A stretch of 64,000 nt of DNA from Solen grandis. Lineage: Eukaryota; Mollusca; Bivalvia; Adapedonta; Solenidae. The notes under the pieces were generated by a model. It worked only from the letters and a program-made list of their open reading frames with translations, was not told the origin of the DNA and ran no database searches. The DNA is taken from the NCBI GenBank assembly GCA_021229015.1, contig CM037788.1:47097520-47161519 (forward strand), read 5' to 3'. Below, piece by piece: positions 13,987-25,170 of this stretch; within the stretch, counting starts at the first letter, position 1; each line of letters opens with the position of its first letter. The translations under genes and the position numbers were made by a program.

Positions 13987-14128
13987 CTTCCAGCTGGCTT
14001 GCGGTAGGTCGGTGGTTCTACCCGGGTACCTCTGTGTACTCGGGGTTTTCCTCCACCTGTAATTAGCTGGACGTCGCTATGATTGAAATACTATCGCAGC
14101 GACGGTTATCCCCAATACAACAACAACA
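13987..14128 (+). mobile_element. 5'-truncated SINE (family B) in copy A
   Basis: The body matches the 3' two thirds of the SINE at 42982-43232 (CTTCCAGCTGGCTTGCGGTA through GGACGTCGCTATGATTGAAA) and ends in a CAA repeat tail. It is bounded by an exact 11-bp duplication AACACTTAGAA (13976-13986 and 14129-14139). The tRNA-like head is absent, so it is a truncated retrotransposed copy. Confidence 0.85.
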
Positions 14129-14891
14129 AACACTTAGAAAAACCAAAATGTGTCAATTAAAACTAAAGATGTACAAAAAAAATGACACACGGAAGCAGCC
14201 CACACCTTCTGCAACCGCCCGACCCTAAAACGTGCGCCTGAATTTTTTTTCTGGGAATCTTTGTGTGAAGAATGCTTCCAGATCGATAATTAGACAGTGA
14301 AGATTCATAAGTTCGGGCCTTTAACCTTCCACTTTTTTGACAAAATAATTATGTTTAACGTGGATTTTTTTTCATTCTTAAACAACTTTTACACTGTTGT
14401 GTCCAAAACTGTTGAGTATTTTTATTTTATTTATTTATTTATTTTATTCTATTTTATTTTATTTTTTTGATCGGGGTCTGTAAATACATATACTTAGACT
14501 TTATTGAATCACTCACCACATACAATGTGATATGAGGTAACACCAATGTTAACACAATAATAAGATAATGTAAGGAACCAGGCAGTGAGCAGATGAGTCA
14601 AAATTATAGAATTCAAATTTAAAGAAAAACACACACACATGCAAACATTCGCTAGTACGCACACACCCAGACAGACACAGAGAAAATTCCCGATAAATCT
14701 ACAAAAATTATTACGAGAATATGTAGATTTCAAAAGCATATAATGGAAGCGTGTAACAATACAGAGCTAAGAATTTGCCGATGGAGAGCGTGTGTAATTA
14801 AGTACAAATTGGATAAATTTGCTAAGGTTCAAAAGCTTTTTATAACTATTCGTGTTCATTATATTTTTAAAGCTAACTATATTTCGTTGCC

Positions 14892-15960
14892 TTATTTTAG
14901 GTAGATATATCCGTCTAGCGTCATTAAAATAACTGCCGGTAAGAATGTAGTGGAACTCATCCCCAACTTCTCTCGAATCACAAAGATTACACTTCTTAAA
15001 TCTCTATCAATTCCGAGCCATCTCCCTTTTTCAACTGGAAGATGAGTATTATTCAATCGAAAATTTATAACATGTTTAGCTAAAGAGGTTGGTAATGATA
15101 ATAAGTAATTTTCTAAACAAAATTCTGTTTTATATAAACGATAATTTAGGCATTTAGACGATTGGAATATATCACTTTTCCATTTTTGTATGAATTGACA
15201 TTTCAAACATTCTTCAATCTTTCTTAAAAGATTTGATTTAGACTCTGAATAATACTGATTAAGCCATATATAACTACGACCAGTTTCGTCAAAAATATTT
15301 TTAACATTTTTAAGCCATTTATTCTCAACATAATAATTAAGAATAATATGAAACATTTTTGAAGATAGTTTGTCTTTGTTCGTAACAAGACCAAACCAAA
15401 AACCAATTATACCTCTTTTTTTTAATATATATATCGTTAATTGAAATCTGCCGAGGTCTCCGTATAACATTGAGTGCGGGGTACTTTTTTTAACATTAAG
15501 AATATGTTTTAAAAAATCAGTGTGCACTCTCTCAATTTCAGAGAGGTCTCCATACCCCCAAACCTCGCAGCCATAAGTTAATATTGTTAAAATCAAACTA
15601 TCAAATAATTGAAGCTGACAATCAATGGGTAAATCTAAGTTTCTTATTTTCCTATATAGACCAAAAAGAGCTTTACGAGCTTGGTCAACGGCGTGCTTTT
15701 TTGCTTGAGTCATACTTCTGTTTTCAGAAAGAATAACACCTAAAAATTTGAAATTTCTTACCATTTCAAACTTATGATCATCAATAACAATTTTCCTATC
15801 TTTTATATTTTTCCCGCCAAAAACCAAAATTTTAGTTTTATCTTTATTAATATCAAGTTTCCAATATGAACAGTATTGCATGAAAGATTTCATTATTGAT
15901 TTCAAATCAGTTTCGCTCTTGCAAAAACAACCGTATCATCAGCATAGAGCAACACTATTA
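14892..15960 (-). pseudogene. LINE reverse transcriptase, YADD motif and C-terminal region
   Basis: The catalytic LYADDTVV lies at about 15925-15955 (minus) in a different frame from the downstream 337-codon ORF, so at least one frameshift separates them. The ORF carries SYWKLDINKDKTKILVFGGK, NFKFLGVILSE, and ILTYGCEVWGYGDLSEIERV, typical of the thumb and C-terminal region of CR1/Jockey-like elements. It is cut from the N-terminal half by the 1.6-kb TIR element. Confidence 0.87.
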
Positions 15961-15997
15961 ATTTAAGGTACATTTCAACATTTCCTTAGTTTAATGG

Positions 15998-17587
15998 GGG
16001 TGTTCCCACTTTGCCAACTTTCTATATTCTGGTACTAACATGAAAGTTGGCAAAGTGGGAATTTGACCAGGTAGTGAAAAGGTGTTAAATGCGTGCGGTG
16101 TCATATTAAAAAATGACTTTTACGTTTTCAACATGGAAATAATTTTGTCAACGTACAAGTTGTATATAAACATACAAATATAATCGAGTTGATAAGTATA
16201 ATTAAGTGATACATTTTATTGATTTTCAAACAATCTTATCAAATTTTCTTCTCACACCAACCCACCTTCCGGCCTTTGATATATAAGTGTATGCGTTTAA
16301 ACAGTACACACTAACACACATTTTTTAAAAGTAAATAATCATTAAATTGATCTTTTTATCAAGTTTTAGATTTGCGTGATTTCACACAATATATTCAGCT
16401 TGACCATTGTGTTGATCTGCCCTTGGCAGAAATATGTAGCTAGTACTGTTGACTACTTGATTTGTAACCACAATTGTCATTGCACTTTAAAACTATGTGT
16501 GTCCTAGATAATTTTTAGATTATTGTCCTATTTATTTCAGCAGGTTATGCGCAAAAAATGTATTTACTAATTCTAACAATACCATTGAAAAAATAATATT
16601 GGATGAATCTAATAGCTTTCTAGAAAATGTTCATAAATTAACAACTAGATATGACAGTATGAATGACTGATTGAATTCAGAAAATTGCTCTTTAGATTAA
16701 TGTATTCATATCTGTTTTATTATTATTATTTATTTTTTATGATATATCATTATAATTGTTTTGTACAACGGAAATGAAACATTAAACATTAGTCTAGTTG
16801 GTGTGATAACTTAAAGGATGATATTTTTAATGCGAAACGAAGATATAACAGTAATAAATGTGATGAAAATAAGTCAAGACTGCCAGAAATAATTCAAGAA
16901 AACTAATTGAAGAGCATAGGCCATATATTATAATAAAAGAAAAATATAAGCTAGCATCAGTAAGAGTCAACCAATTGCTTTTTTGGAAATATATTTAAAA
17001 AAAATCAAAATTTTCATTTGATGTTAACTCTTAAGAAAGTGTTACTCACTCCCGAAATATATATATAGATATGCATTAACAGGGTTCATCCCTAATCATC
17101 GGCGAAAGGCGTTATTGTGTTTATATATAAAAAGGGAATACAAACGACGCGAAAAATTGTAGATATTATGGCCAAAAATGTCTCACTTGATTAATAAATG
17201 GTGTAAATGATGTTATTAATGAAGGTCAGTTAATTGTTAATACCAGTATGTTTGCTCTTTTAATCTATTATAATATTAAAAGAGTAAAGATCTTAGGTTT
17301 GTTGTCTTTCTGTATGCTCACTTGCAAAACTGTTCAAAAATAGACTAAAAGAAAACAAAAAAAGAAACAAAGAATAAAAAGAAACAATACGTAAAAAAAA
17401 AAACAACGAAATTTGGATCATGTTATCTGTATGGCACGAATTAAATGATCAGGGTAAATTGTATAGGGAACATTGTATAGCATCACCGACACATTTAACT
17501 GCATGCAGGTAGCTTTCAGCCAACAATATGTAAGTTGGCAAAGTGAAAATAGCAAAAGATGTGAAGTTGGCAAAATGGGAACAAACC
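15998..17587. mobile_element. 1.6-kb non-autonomous TIR element inside the LINE
   Basis: Its ends are inverted copies of TGTTCCCACTTTGCCAACT (left 16001-16019, right 17565-17583, one mismatch). The 9-bp sequence GTTTAATGG flanks it on both sides (15989-15997 and 17588-17596). The left end is itself a perfect 20-bp foldback (16003-16022 with 16042-16061), and a partial second copy sits near 17532. The interior is AT-rich with no transposase frame. Because GTTTAATGG contains TTAA, either an 8-9 bp or a TTAA-type duplication is possible, so the superfamily is unclear. Confidence 0.82.
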
Positions 17588-17596
17588 GTTTAATGG

Positions 17597-18393
17597 AATG
17601 CCCGTGTGATTTTGTCCAGAAGGAAATTTTCCAGATTATTTAAATATAGAGAAAAAAGTATCGGGGAGAGGTTCTCTCCCTGTCTCAAGCCTTGATTACA
17701 AAGAAAAAAAGTCAGAAAATTGATTATTAATTGATAAACATGATTTAATACCACTAAACATATTTCTGATACAATTAAGAATCTTTCCATCTATTTTATA
17801 GCACAACAATTTAGACCACAAAGCGGACCTCCAAACTTAGTCGAAGGCTTTTTTAAAACCACGAAAACACAGTAGAGTTTTTTCCTATTAGTTTTCAAAA
17901 TGTCAGACAAAATATGAAGCACAAATATGTTATCTATAGTAGAATGATTTTTTCGAGAGCCAGATTGGTTTTGATTTATGAGATTGTTAGATTCTAGAAA
18001 AGATGTCAATCTATCATTCCACGCAGAGGTAAAAAGTTTGCTCATACAGCTTAAAATAGTAATAGGTCGATAGTTTTCCGGATCTTCAATATAACCTTTA
18101 TTTTTGTAAATAGGAACAATGTAACCCGAAAGCCAAGAACTTGGGATACATCCAGTACAAAGGATTTTATTAAACAACATATGAAGTGTCGGCAATAAAA
18201 CACTCCTGGAATTAATTATATATTCATTTAAAATTTTATCAAGCCCCTTTGTTTTATTCAACTTTAACTTATTAATAGCTTTCGTAATCTCGTTGAATGT
18301 TATTTCAGCATTTAGATCACCCGATTGTGCATCTTTTGGAAAATCAGGTATATATTCACAATCACATGTATCATTACTTTTTAAAGTAGTCAA
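17597..18393 (-). pseudogene. LINE reverse transcriptase, N-terminal half, frameshifted
   Basis: It reads NKTKGLDKILNEYIINS, then IPSSWLSGYIVPIYKNKG and PENYRPITILSCMSKLF, then a shifted catalytic strand (the expected F-DF-KAFD block is split by a frame change near 17830), then NQGLRQGENLSPILFSLYLN. These are conserved reverse transcriptase blocks. The segment ends where the TIR element is inserted; the YADD block lies beyond that element. Confidence 0.85.
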
Positions 18394-18435
18394 AGAATGA
18401 CTCCAGATTTAAATTCGCATTTTGTTTAGTCTTAT

Positions 18436-18738
18436 TTAAACTGTTGATATATTTCCAGTAATCGCGCGGATTTTTGGATTTCTCATGGTTTTATTTCTAA
18501 AATTACGTTTGTCTTTTAAAATACTTTTGTTTAAAATCTTTTTATATGATTTACTTGCATTTATCATATCATGTTTATTTTGGTCATTTTTATGTATATT
18601 GTATCTTTTTTTGCAACTGTGATATTCGTTTCTTGCATTTTTGCATTCATTATCGAACCACTCTTTGTCTTGATTTTGTTTTCCCTTACTAAATTTTGAT
18701 ATAAATGTACCAAAAGTACTTTTAGCTGAATCTGTCAA
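18436..18738 (-). pseudogene. LINE linker between endonuclease and reverse transcriptase
   Basis: A Lys/Asn-rich open segment contains KEWFDNECKNARNEYHSCKK, which matches the usual spacer pattern of LINE ORF2 proteins (WFD.EC...R..). In the next frame it continues KNPRDYWKYINSLNK, the usual lead-in to the reverse transcriptase. The frame shift between the two shows decay. Confidence 0.7.
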
Positions 18739-18780
18739 CAGAATTTCTGTTCGTTTGACTATATTATCAATATCATTATT

Positions 18781-19240
18781 TTAATTATCAGACAGCATTT
18801 CATTTATTGCATTGAGTGAGTCAGCATCTATGTTAAGGATAAAATCATTACGCAGTGAGTCGTCCCAACGCTTTATTTCTTCATCAACTTCAGTGTGTGT
18901 GCTATTTTTACTATAAGCAACATCTAACAGGAGTTCGTATTGTAAAGGGGAGTGAATATCCGAAAAAAGGGGAGAAAACTCATGTACTGAAAAATGCTTA
19001 ACAAGATCAAGAGATTGTGGTGATGCTATTACATAATCTACGACAGACATATTTTTACATGTAAAACAACCCATTTTATCATCATATGATCTACCATTAC
19101 GTATTATTAAGTCATTTTTCTTACAAAATTCAACCAACATTTTACCAGATTTATTTGATACTGAATCCTTTGAACAACGTTGAATATCCATATTTTGTCT
19201 GCGTAATGTGTGATACGTATCGTAGTCAAAAATAATATTA
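18781..19240 (-). pseudogene. LINE endonuclease domain, C-terminal part
   Basis: This is an exonuclease-endonuclease-phosphatase (APE-like) fold fragment. Visible are LVEFCKKNDLIIRNGR, FTCKNMSVVDYVIASP and the catalytic-end block FSPLFSDIHSPLQ (normally S-D-H). The His of the usual SDH triplet is shifted one residue by an inserted Ile. The catalytic N-terminal half is missing because the element is 5' truncated, so it cannot be active. It precedes the reverse transcriptase remnants on the same strand. Confidence 0.8.
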
Positions 19241-21097
19241 CAGCTGTAAACAAATACGATTGCACAGCAGTTATTTAATAACATGGCTTTACGCAGGTAA
19301 AAGAAAAAATTATATCGCTCAGTTATATCGGTCCCACTTGGCATTTTTCTGCCTCGGGGTTGGGATGTACGCCCAGTGGAATTAGCGTCGCGAGCCATGA
19401 GGAGTCATCGGGAGACCTCGGGAGAACTGCAAAAATAATTAATTGCTTGCACTGAAATTTTTCCCGATGTATTCCTGATGTTTTATAGGGAAAAGGGCCA
19501 GGGAAACATCCGCGGAGAAGCTTCGGGTAAACATTCGCGGAGATCCCGCAAAATAGTTTTTCCTCCGAGGAATCCCTGATGCTTCTGTGAGGTCTCGCTG
19601 AAGTATCAGGGGACATTCGGGGATATTCGGCGACCTTTCTGTGACACATAAAATCTCAGAATATTTGCAAAAGATTCGGCAAGGGTTGAAAAGCGCACTC
19701 TCTTTTGGTCAATCTTAGACTGAGACAAAAAAAGCTATTGTGTATTGCTTAGGGCATCCCCTTAAACTATCAAAAGTCTTCTCTTAACTTTTTCGCTTAA
19801 TTCCACCATCAAACTCATAATTTCCATAATATTCCCCGAGACACCTATAGGATGGTTCGCAAACTCCCCTAATCTACGGGGATATTCCCCCGATGGTGTT
19901 TCAAACTCGGTGAAACTCTGGGGCATCTTCGATCTTCGGAGAAGGTCCCCCGGTGCTTTTCCGAACATCGGGATTCAAGTCCATCGTACCATAGCCGAAA
20001 CATCAGTGAACGTTCAACGAACCAATTCTCATGGGACTGCTCAGTCTTTTTTGGTTCAAACATCGGGAGCCATCGGTAGAAAAATTTGTGTATTTCTACA
20101 TCGCCGAAGATTTTTCCCCAGTGGGACCTAGACATTAGATCCATGGCCTTCAATTTTCAAAAATATATATCGGATTTAAAAACAAAACAAAAAAATCACT
20201 TTTATCCCCAGATACCCTTCAGAATGCATCTCAATCATACTAAAAACATTTTTTTTCGGGGGAGCATGCCCCCAGACCCCCTCCCCCTAGCACTCACATC
20301 ATATTAAGATTTTGGCTCCCCCAGCAAAAATATTCTGGATCCGGGCCTGGTCAAAATTATGTGCAAAATTTTAGAAAAAAAATCTGTCCATTAGTCAATT
20401 ATTATTTGTTATGTTTTCATAATCATATTTCTTTGTATAACTATTTATGTATATTCTATTCAACCTTTAATATGCTCAACCAAACAAAATTCATTCGTTA
20501 AAGGAATTATTTCATTCAAAAGTGGAAAATAGTGTTATTTTAACGTAATGAATCTATAAAATACTTATTTAAAAATTTTAATGGCAAAAATAATTAAATG
20601 ATAATGTTAGGAGAGTCAAAATCAAAATTCAAAAATGATAGGCCACAATTTCAGTCATTTTAAATTGGAAAACTCTATATTTTACAAGACAGTACATATG
20701 TATTGAAATTCTTATTGAGATTTTGCTGTAAATCAAACGTTTGGGTATGTCTAGGATGAATTCGGAATTTAAAGTCGTATGGACATTTATTACAGAAGTT
20801 ATGGCCATTTAAAATTCGAGATAAATTAAGCGAATGAAATTTCACATTGAAACACAAAATGTGGTGCTAACAAAGTTTGACATTTTCATTTTGTGTCTAT
20901 TTATGTGAATTATCATTTTTGACTATTTATGTGATATTCTTTGCGATTTAAAGCTAGAATAAACGTCCCCGCATGTTGTCGTACCATACGAGTAACAATA
21001 CGTTATACGAAGAATAAAAGATCAAAATGAAAGAAGTTCGTTATCACTGCAGCATTCTCAATGTAATAGAAATAAAGGCGAAATCTGTTAAAATAGA

Positions 21098-21325
21098 AAT
21101 ATGTTTATTGGGTTTATCGCCCTGCTGACAGTATTTCAGTCATCTACTTTCGCCACACTGCAGTATCACGACTCAGACATGAGGCGTGATACCACACCCA
21201 GTCACATTATCCTGACACCGGGTCAATCAGACCTGCAACTACCCTATGTTGATCGCCAAGCAACAAAGCTATACAGTGCCGATTTTATGACTAATATGTC
21301 GACCTCCCGCTCGCGAGGCGGACTT
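21098..21325 (-). mobile_element. SINE family A, diverged copy
   Basis: The body (GTATTTCAGTCAT, GCCACACTGCAGTATCACG, CACATTATCCTGACACCGGG, CGCCAAGCAACAAAGCT) matches the copy at 8597 with many substitutions. It extends into a changed head around CGCCTCGCGAGCGGGAGGTC (minus). Confidence 0.7.
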
Positions 21326-21954
21326 TGTCACAAAAAAATTAATAAAATTTGATAAAACCCTTAGATGGTTCCTTAAAGAAATATACTGTGAAGGTAATGT
21401 GGGTGAATAATATAACTGGTTAAAATTAAACACGATGAAGCGACAGAAATGGTTATTTATCATTGTCATATTTCATAGAAACTAGTGATATTACTGACGC
21501 GTGTTTGTGTGATTAATGTCTCGCCTATTTTAAGTCTGGATTTCATCCGGATTCGTGGACTGAAGGGGAAGTTGCCCCTCACTATAAAATATGGCAGGAA
21601 CAACGTCGCAAATTACCACCGTATAGTGTGTCAATTTTTTTTTTCACAAAGATATTTACCAGTGGTTTGAAGGAAATAAAAAAAAAACGAAACGTAATTC
21701 AAAAATATACAATTAATTACATTTACATTTTGAGAGCGAGTCAATGCCTGCCAAACGAAACCAATCTTGGTTTTTTGGTGTTTTTTTTTTAATATCGCGA
21801 GGATTATGTCCGGGTTGGTTTCATTGGTTTATCTGATCACCCGTATAATTAGGTTATATTGGTGAGCGTTAAATGTTCCTGGTAAAAACCATTTTTTCCT
21901 GTCCCCCAAATCAAGAAACTCCACAAGAACTTGCCCACACTTCACATCTTACAG

Positions 21955-22163
21955 AATCTGCAGCAACTGAACGTGGCTCATTCCCTGTGTTCCCCTTATT
22001 TGGCACCCTTTGATCTTTACTTATTTCCAAACCGTGAATCAGAACTACGCGGATGCAATTTGTCAGTGACGTCATCGGGGTGTTGAGGCTTGATGAACAG
22101 TTCTTCAGGGATTGCATATTTAAATTAGAGCATCGTTGGATGAAGGGTGAATTAAATTTTACC
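21955..22163 (+). pseudogene. mariner-type transposase remnant
   Basis: The plus strand reads LQQLNVAHSLCSPYLAPFDL, then YLFPNRESELRG, which matches the mariner block H-P-P-Y-S-P-D-L-A-P-x-D-x-x-L-F-P with the third catalytic Asp (D of PFDL) in place. After a stop and frame change it continues DEQFFRDCIFKLEHRWMKG, the end of mariner transposases. The N-terminal two thirds and both TIRs were not seen. It is a dead fragment. Confidence 0.85.
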
Positions 22164-22549
22164 ACCGGTTCTGTTATAATGTTAGACCAGAAACGTTTTT
22201 ATTTCCTCGTAAATCGTCCGGTAGCATAGTCAGCATATTAAAGCACCACTGTTAGAAAGAAGGGGAAGTGGACGATACATCCAAACCATGTCAAGAATAA
22301 TATAAAGATGTTGCTTTCGCTTCAATGCATTTTTATATACATGTGTATATACATGAAAAGAAAAAGGGTTTACATGGTAAACATTTGTGTTATAACAGAT
22401 ATTTGCAGTAAAGTTTGTAAGTATATATAATGACCATTTCGACTAAGTACCACGGATAGGTATCATGGCACAAAAACTGATTACTATATATTCTGTTATT
22501 GGCTTCACATGAAATTGGACTGAATTTCGTTTACGTTCTACGTTCCATG

Positions 22550-22715
22550 GACAGTATGCCAGTCATTTGGGGACATTGACAGTATGCCAGTCATTTGGGG
22601 ACTCTTTTCTACAGATATAATACACATGTACTGTCTCACAGCGATGGCATGTTGTAGACGAGTGGTCTGATGCCACACAAGTCACAATATCCTAAAGCTA
22701 ACTCGGAGATTGAAC
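22550..22715 (-). mobile_element. SINE family A, old partial copy with internal duplication
   Basis: It matches the family 3' half weakly (CAGTCATTTGGGGAC, GATGCCACACAAGTCACAAT). The motif ACAGTATGCCAGTCATTTGG occurs twice in tandem at its start. It is clearly older than the other copies. Confidence 0.5.
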
Positions 22716-22719
22716 TTTG

Positions 22720-24440
22720 ATGAGCTCATTACCATTACACATTACTTAATTCTGCAATACATATACAAATAAAGCAATACATAAAGTACGTGAAAAGTAT
22801 TGCAATCGTATTTTGAAGTCAGCAAAGATACACTCGCAAATGCAGAACTATATTGAAATGTAGGGAAAACACATATGGAACTTAATTCTTTAGACACTTT
22901 AATTTTAATATTATAATCAGGAACGTTTAATTGAGAATTATTTAAAACCCTTAAAAAAATTTTTTTCTCTGTGGTTATAAAGATTTTAATGTAAAATTTA
23001 GCACTATGCTTAATATGTTCGATATTTGTTGAACAATAAAATTTGGGGAGTGCACTTAGAAGTTTGCAAATGATAACTTGGTATTAATGGAACCACTGCA
23101 TGGCGAGTTAGTACGAAATCCATTTAATGTAGCTGGTTTTGTTAAAATGGAATGGAAAATTGATGAGGATATGCGGATCATGCACATTTAGTTTATTTTG
23201 TAAACAAATGAATGATCTTTAGTAAAGTAATCTTAATCTTTCTTATTTATGCATTGTAGTAAAGTTGTTGTTAACGAGTATGTACATATTGCACCTCGTA
23301 ACAAATCCGTAGCACACACTTTGCTTTTCTTTCCTAAGAATATTTTATACTGCTTTTGGAAGCATAATGAGCCTTTATTGTTTATTGCTGACTTTCTCTT
23401 CCATAGACACTCACCGTCTTAGGCCAAAGTATTTTTTATTAGTTTAAACATTCTTAGATTTTATTCTACATCTATTTGTGAACATAAGGATGATTTGAAA
23501 TAATGTGTATACTCAATATCAAAGATGTTCTGCTGTCTCGAAAAGCGGCTGGAAAAAAAAGAATAAAATCACAATTTCCTTTTTTTTTTTGGATTTTTAT
23601 TGGATACGACGCTCATACCCTTATACAAAAACATTGGTCGTAATGGGCTTTTTTCTGTGTGCGTAATTCATCAGTAATATTACCCGTTAACAAAAGAGGT
23701 CTTAGTGGCATTATTGGGGAAAGATGAACTATAAGCTGAGACTTTGAAGGAGAATGTGTGTGAAGAGATGGATGTATGACTATTTTCAAGAAAGAGAGAT
23801 ATCAGAAGAGATAGAAAAGGAAAACGTCGTGGAATAAAATGCTGCTGAAGAAGAGATTTTAGATGATATGATGAATGGAAAAGAACTGAAGATAGAGTAC
23901 AATAAAGATTTTGAGAAGGATTTTTTTTTAAAAGAGACTATATAGCAAGAAAGTTGAAAATGAATTAAGACTGGAAATAAAGAAAGAGAAAGATGAACAC
24001 TTTGCATGAGAGCCCACGACCAGGATCATGCTTGATTTGAGACCTGAACCGTAAAACGGTAAAGGCCGATTGAGTTCGCCTTAAGCGAACGTTGGGGAGA
24101 GTCTGCATTGTGCAGAAACTTACTAGGGACCTGACTACTGTCTCTCGTAATCCACACTTTATATACCTCACTTGTAATATCTTTCGAACGGGTATTGAAT
24201 TGGTTCTACTTTCAAATGTTTTTGTTTTTCTTTGAAATAAATATATTTTTTGAGCATTTATTTTTTCGTTTAATTATGTTATATACAGAGTTATTTTACC
24301 TTCCAGAAGCTCAACAAAATACAACTAGCTTACTCAGTTATAAAAAATAGAGTTTATTTTTTGTAATTTTTCCTGACGAAATGGAATCGTTTTATTAAAC
24401 TGCCCAAGGATAATGTTATAGTTGTTCTAATTCCATTTAC
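22720..24440. other. AT-rich non-coding stretch
   Basis: Apart from the hairpin cluster near 24.05 kb and a purine-rich tract at about 23.78-24.0 kb, nothing recognisable is present. Confidence 0.55.
24048..24116. repeat. Three consecutive short perfect hairpins
   Basis: ACCGT-AAA-ACGGT (24048-24060), GTTCGC-CTTAA-GCGAAC (24074-24090) and TCTGCA-TTG-TGCAGA (24102-24116) follow each other within 70 bases in a GC-richer island of about 150 bases. No known RNA family was recognised. Confidence 0.5.
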
Positions 24441-24444
24441 AAGA

Positions 24445-24535
24445 AGGCTTCAAAGTGACGCAGTGGTAGCGACTCCGTCTACCACTCCTCTCAGTATCAC
24501 TCCGCGTGGGTTCGAAACCCTGAGATGAAAAGTTC
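24445..24535 (+). mobile_element. tRNA-like SINE head or tRNA pseudogene
   Basis: A-box-like GACGCAGTGGTAGCGACTCC and B-box-like CGTGGGTTCGAAACCCTGAG are spaced about 45 bases apart. The segment cannot fold into a clean cloverleaf by eye, and no SINE body follows. Confidence 0.4.
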
Positions 24536-24779
24536 AAATTATCTGACTATTTATTTTATTGGCTGTTAAACTTAATTTGTTACTTTGTAAAAATATAATT
24601 CTATTTTAATCGTTCATTTGTTTATGTTTTGAAAAGTACCTATATTTCATCCACTGAGCTGCATAATCATTTGTACTTTTAACTTGTTAAACGTGCATAT
24701 ACAACACCCATTGCTCATTCAAAATTGTTCCAGGGGGAGAAGAAACAAATGAAGTGAAGATAGAGTAAAAAAAAATATT

Positions 24780-24920
24780 TTTTCCGCATGAGCTTGCCCA
24801 ATCTGTTCCACGTGAACTTGCCCAAACTGTTCCGTGTGTATTTGCACTAACTGTTTCGTGTGAACTTGCCCTAACTTGTTTCGTTTGAACTTGTCCTAAC
24901 TGTTCCGTGTGTTTGTACTG
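24780..24920. repeat. Minisatellite, about 27-bp unit
   Basis: Five diverged units share TGAACTTGCCCAAACTGTTCCGTG (representative core TTGCCCAAACTGTTCCGTG). The apparent minus-strand peptide with repeated T-V-W-A-S-S is a by-product of this repeat. Confidence 0.75.
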
Positions 24921-25059
24921 CTGACTATAGTCTCCTTGAGATTCCACTCTTACCTATTCAAAAGGGAAACAACTCGAAATGAATATTAACGATTGTCTGG
25001 CACTGCGATTTTGTAGTATGTTGTTCTGTGGGATTATTAATTTTCACTTATAAAGGAGA

Positions 25060-25170
25060 CATTTAGCGTTGATGTTGTGACATATGGACGGTTTTGTGAC
25101 ATTTAGCGTTGTTTGCGACATTTAGCGTCAGCCTTGCGACATATAACGTCAAGAGCGACATTTAACGTTG
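25060..25170. repeat. Short interspersed array of GCGACATTTAGCGT
   Basis: The motif or close variants (TGACATTTAGCGTT, GCGACATATAACGTC, GCGACATTTAACGTT) occur about six times in 110 bases with irregular spacing of 14-28 bases. Confidence 0.65.

Larger units (their letters stand above)
14415..19240 (-). mobile_element. 5'-truncated LINE (endonuclease plus reverse transcriptase)
   Basis: A non-LTR retrotransposon reads right to left. Its A-rich tail is the T-rich tract at about 14415-14470. Its 5' end is truncated inside the endonuclease near 19240, where sequence matching copy B resumes. Recognisable parts in order are the endonuclease end (VVDYVIASPQ, FSDIHSPLQ), a linker, reverse transcriptase fingers and palm (YRPITILSCMSKLF, GLRQGENLSPILFSLYLNNL, LYADDTVV) and a C-terminal region with WKLDINKDKTKILVFG and LTILTYGCEVWG. 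The frame is broken several times. The family is CR1/Jockey-like in motif order; the clade is not settled. Confidence 0.88.
11763..20349. mobile_element. Large TIR DNA transposon, copy A, with nested insertions
   Basis: The left end is CAGGCCCGGATTCAGC and the right end is the inverse of CAGGCCCGGATCCAGAA, about 15 bp of terminal inverted repeat. The flanks are GTCTAA and GTCAAA, a 6-bp target duplication with one mismatch. Sequence just inside both ends, and blocks near 13.2-13.7, 14.16-14.4 and 19.24-20.35 kb, match copy B at 46731-49606. Copy A is 5.7 kb longer because it carries a poly(A)-tailed retroposon, a SINE and a LINE (itself interrupted). No transposase frame is visible, so it is non-autonomous. 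The superfamily is unassigned: the duplication length argues against hAT (8 bp). Confidence 0.85.

Noticed and set aside
19240..19649. Open frames continuing upstream of the LINE endonuclease
   Set aside because: Copy B shows that this sequence belongs to the surrounding DNA transposon, so the joined frame is accidental.
24687..24947. Repeat-bearing peptide with T-V-W-A-S-S motifs
   Set aside because: It follows directly from the 27-bp minisatellite; the units are not multiples of a conserved codon pattern and carry no cleavage sites.
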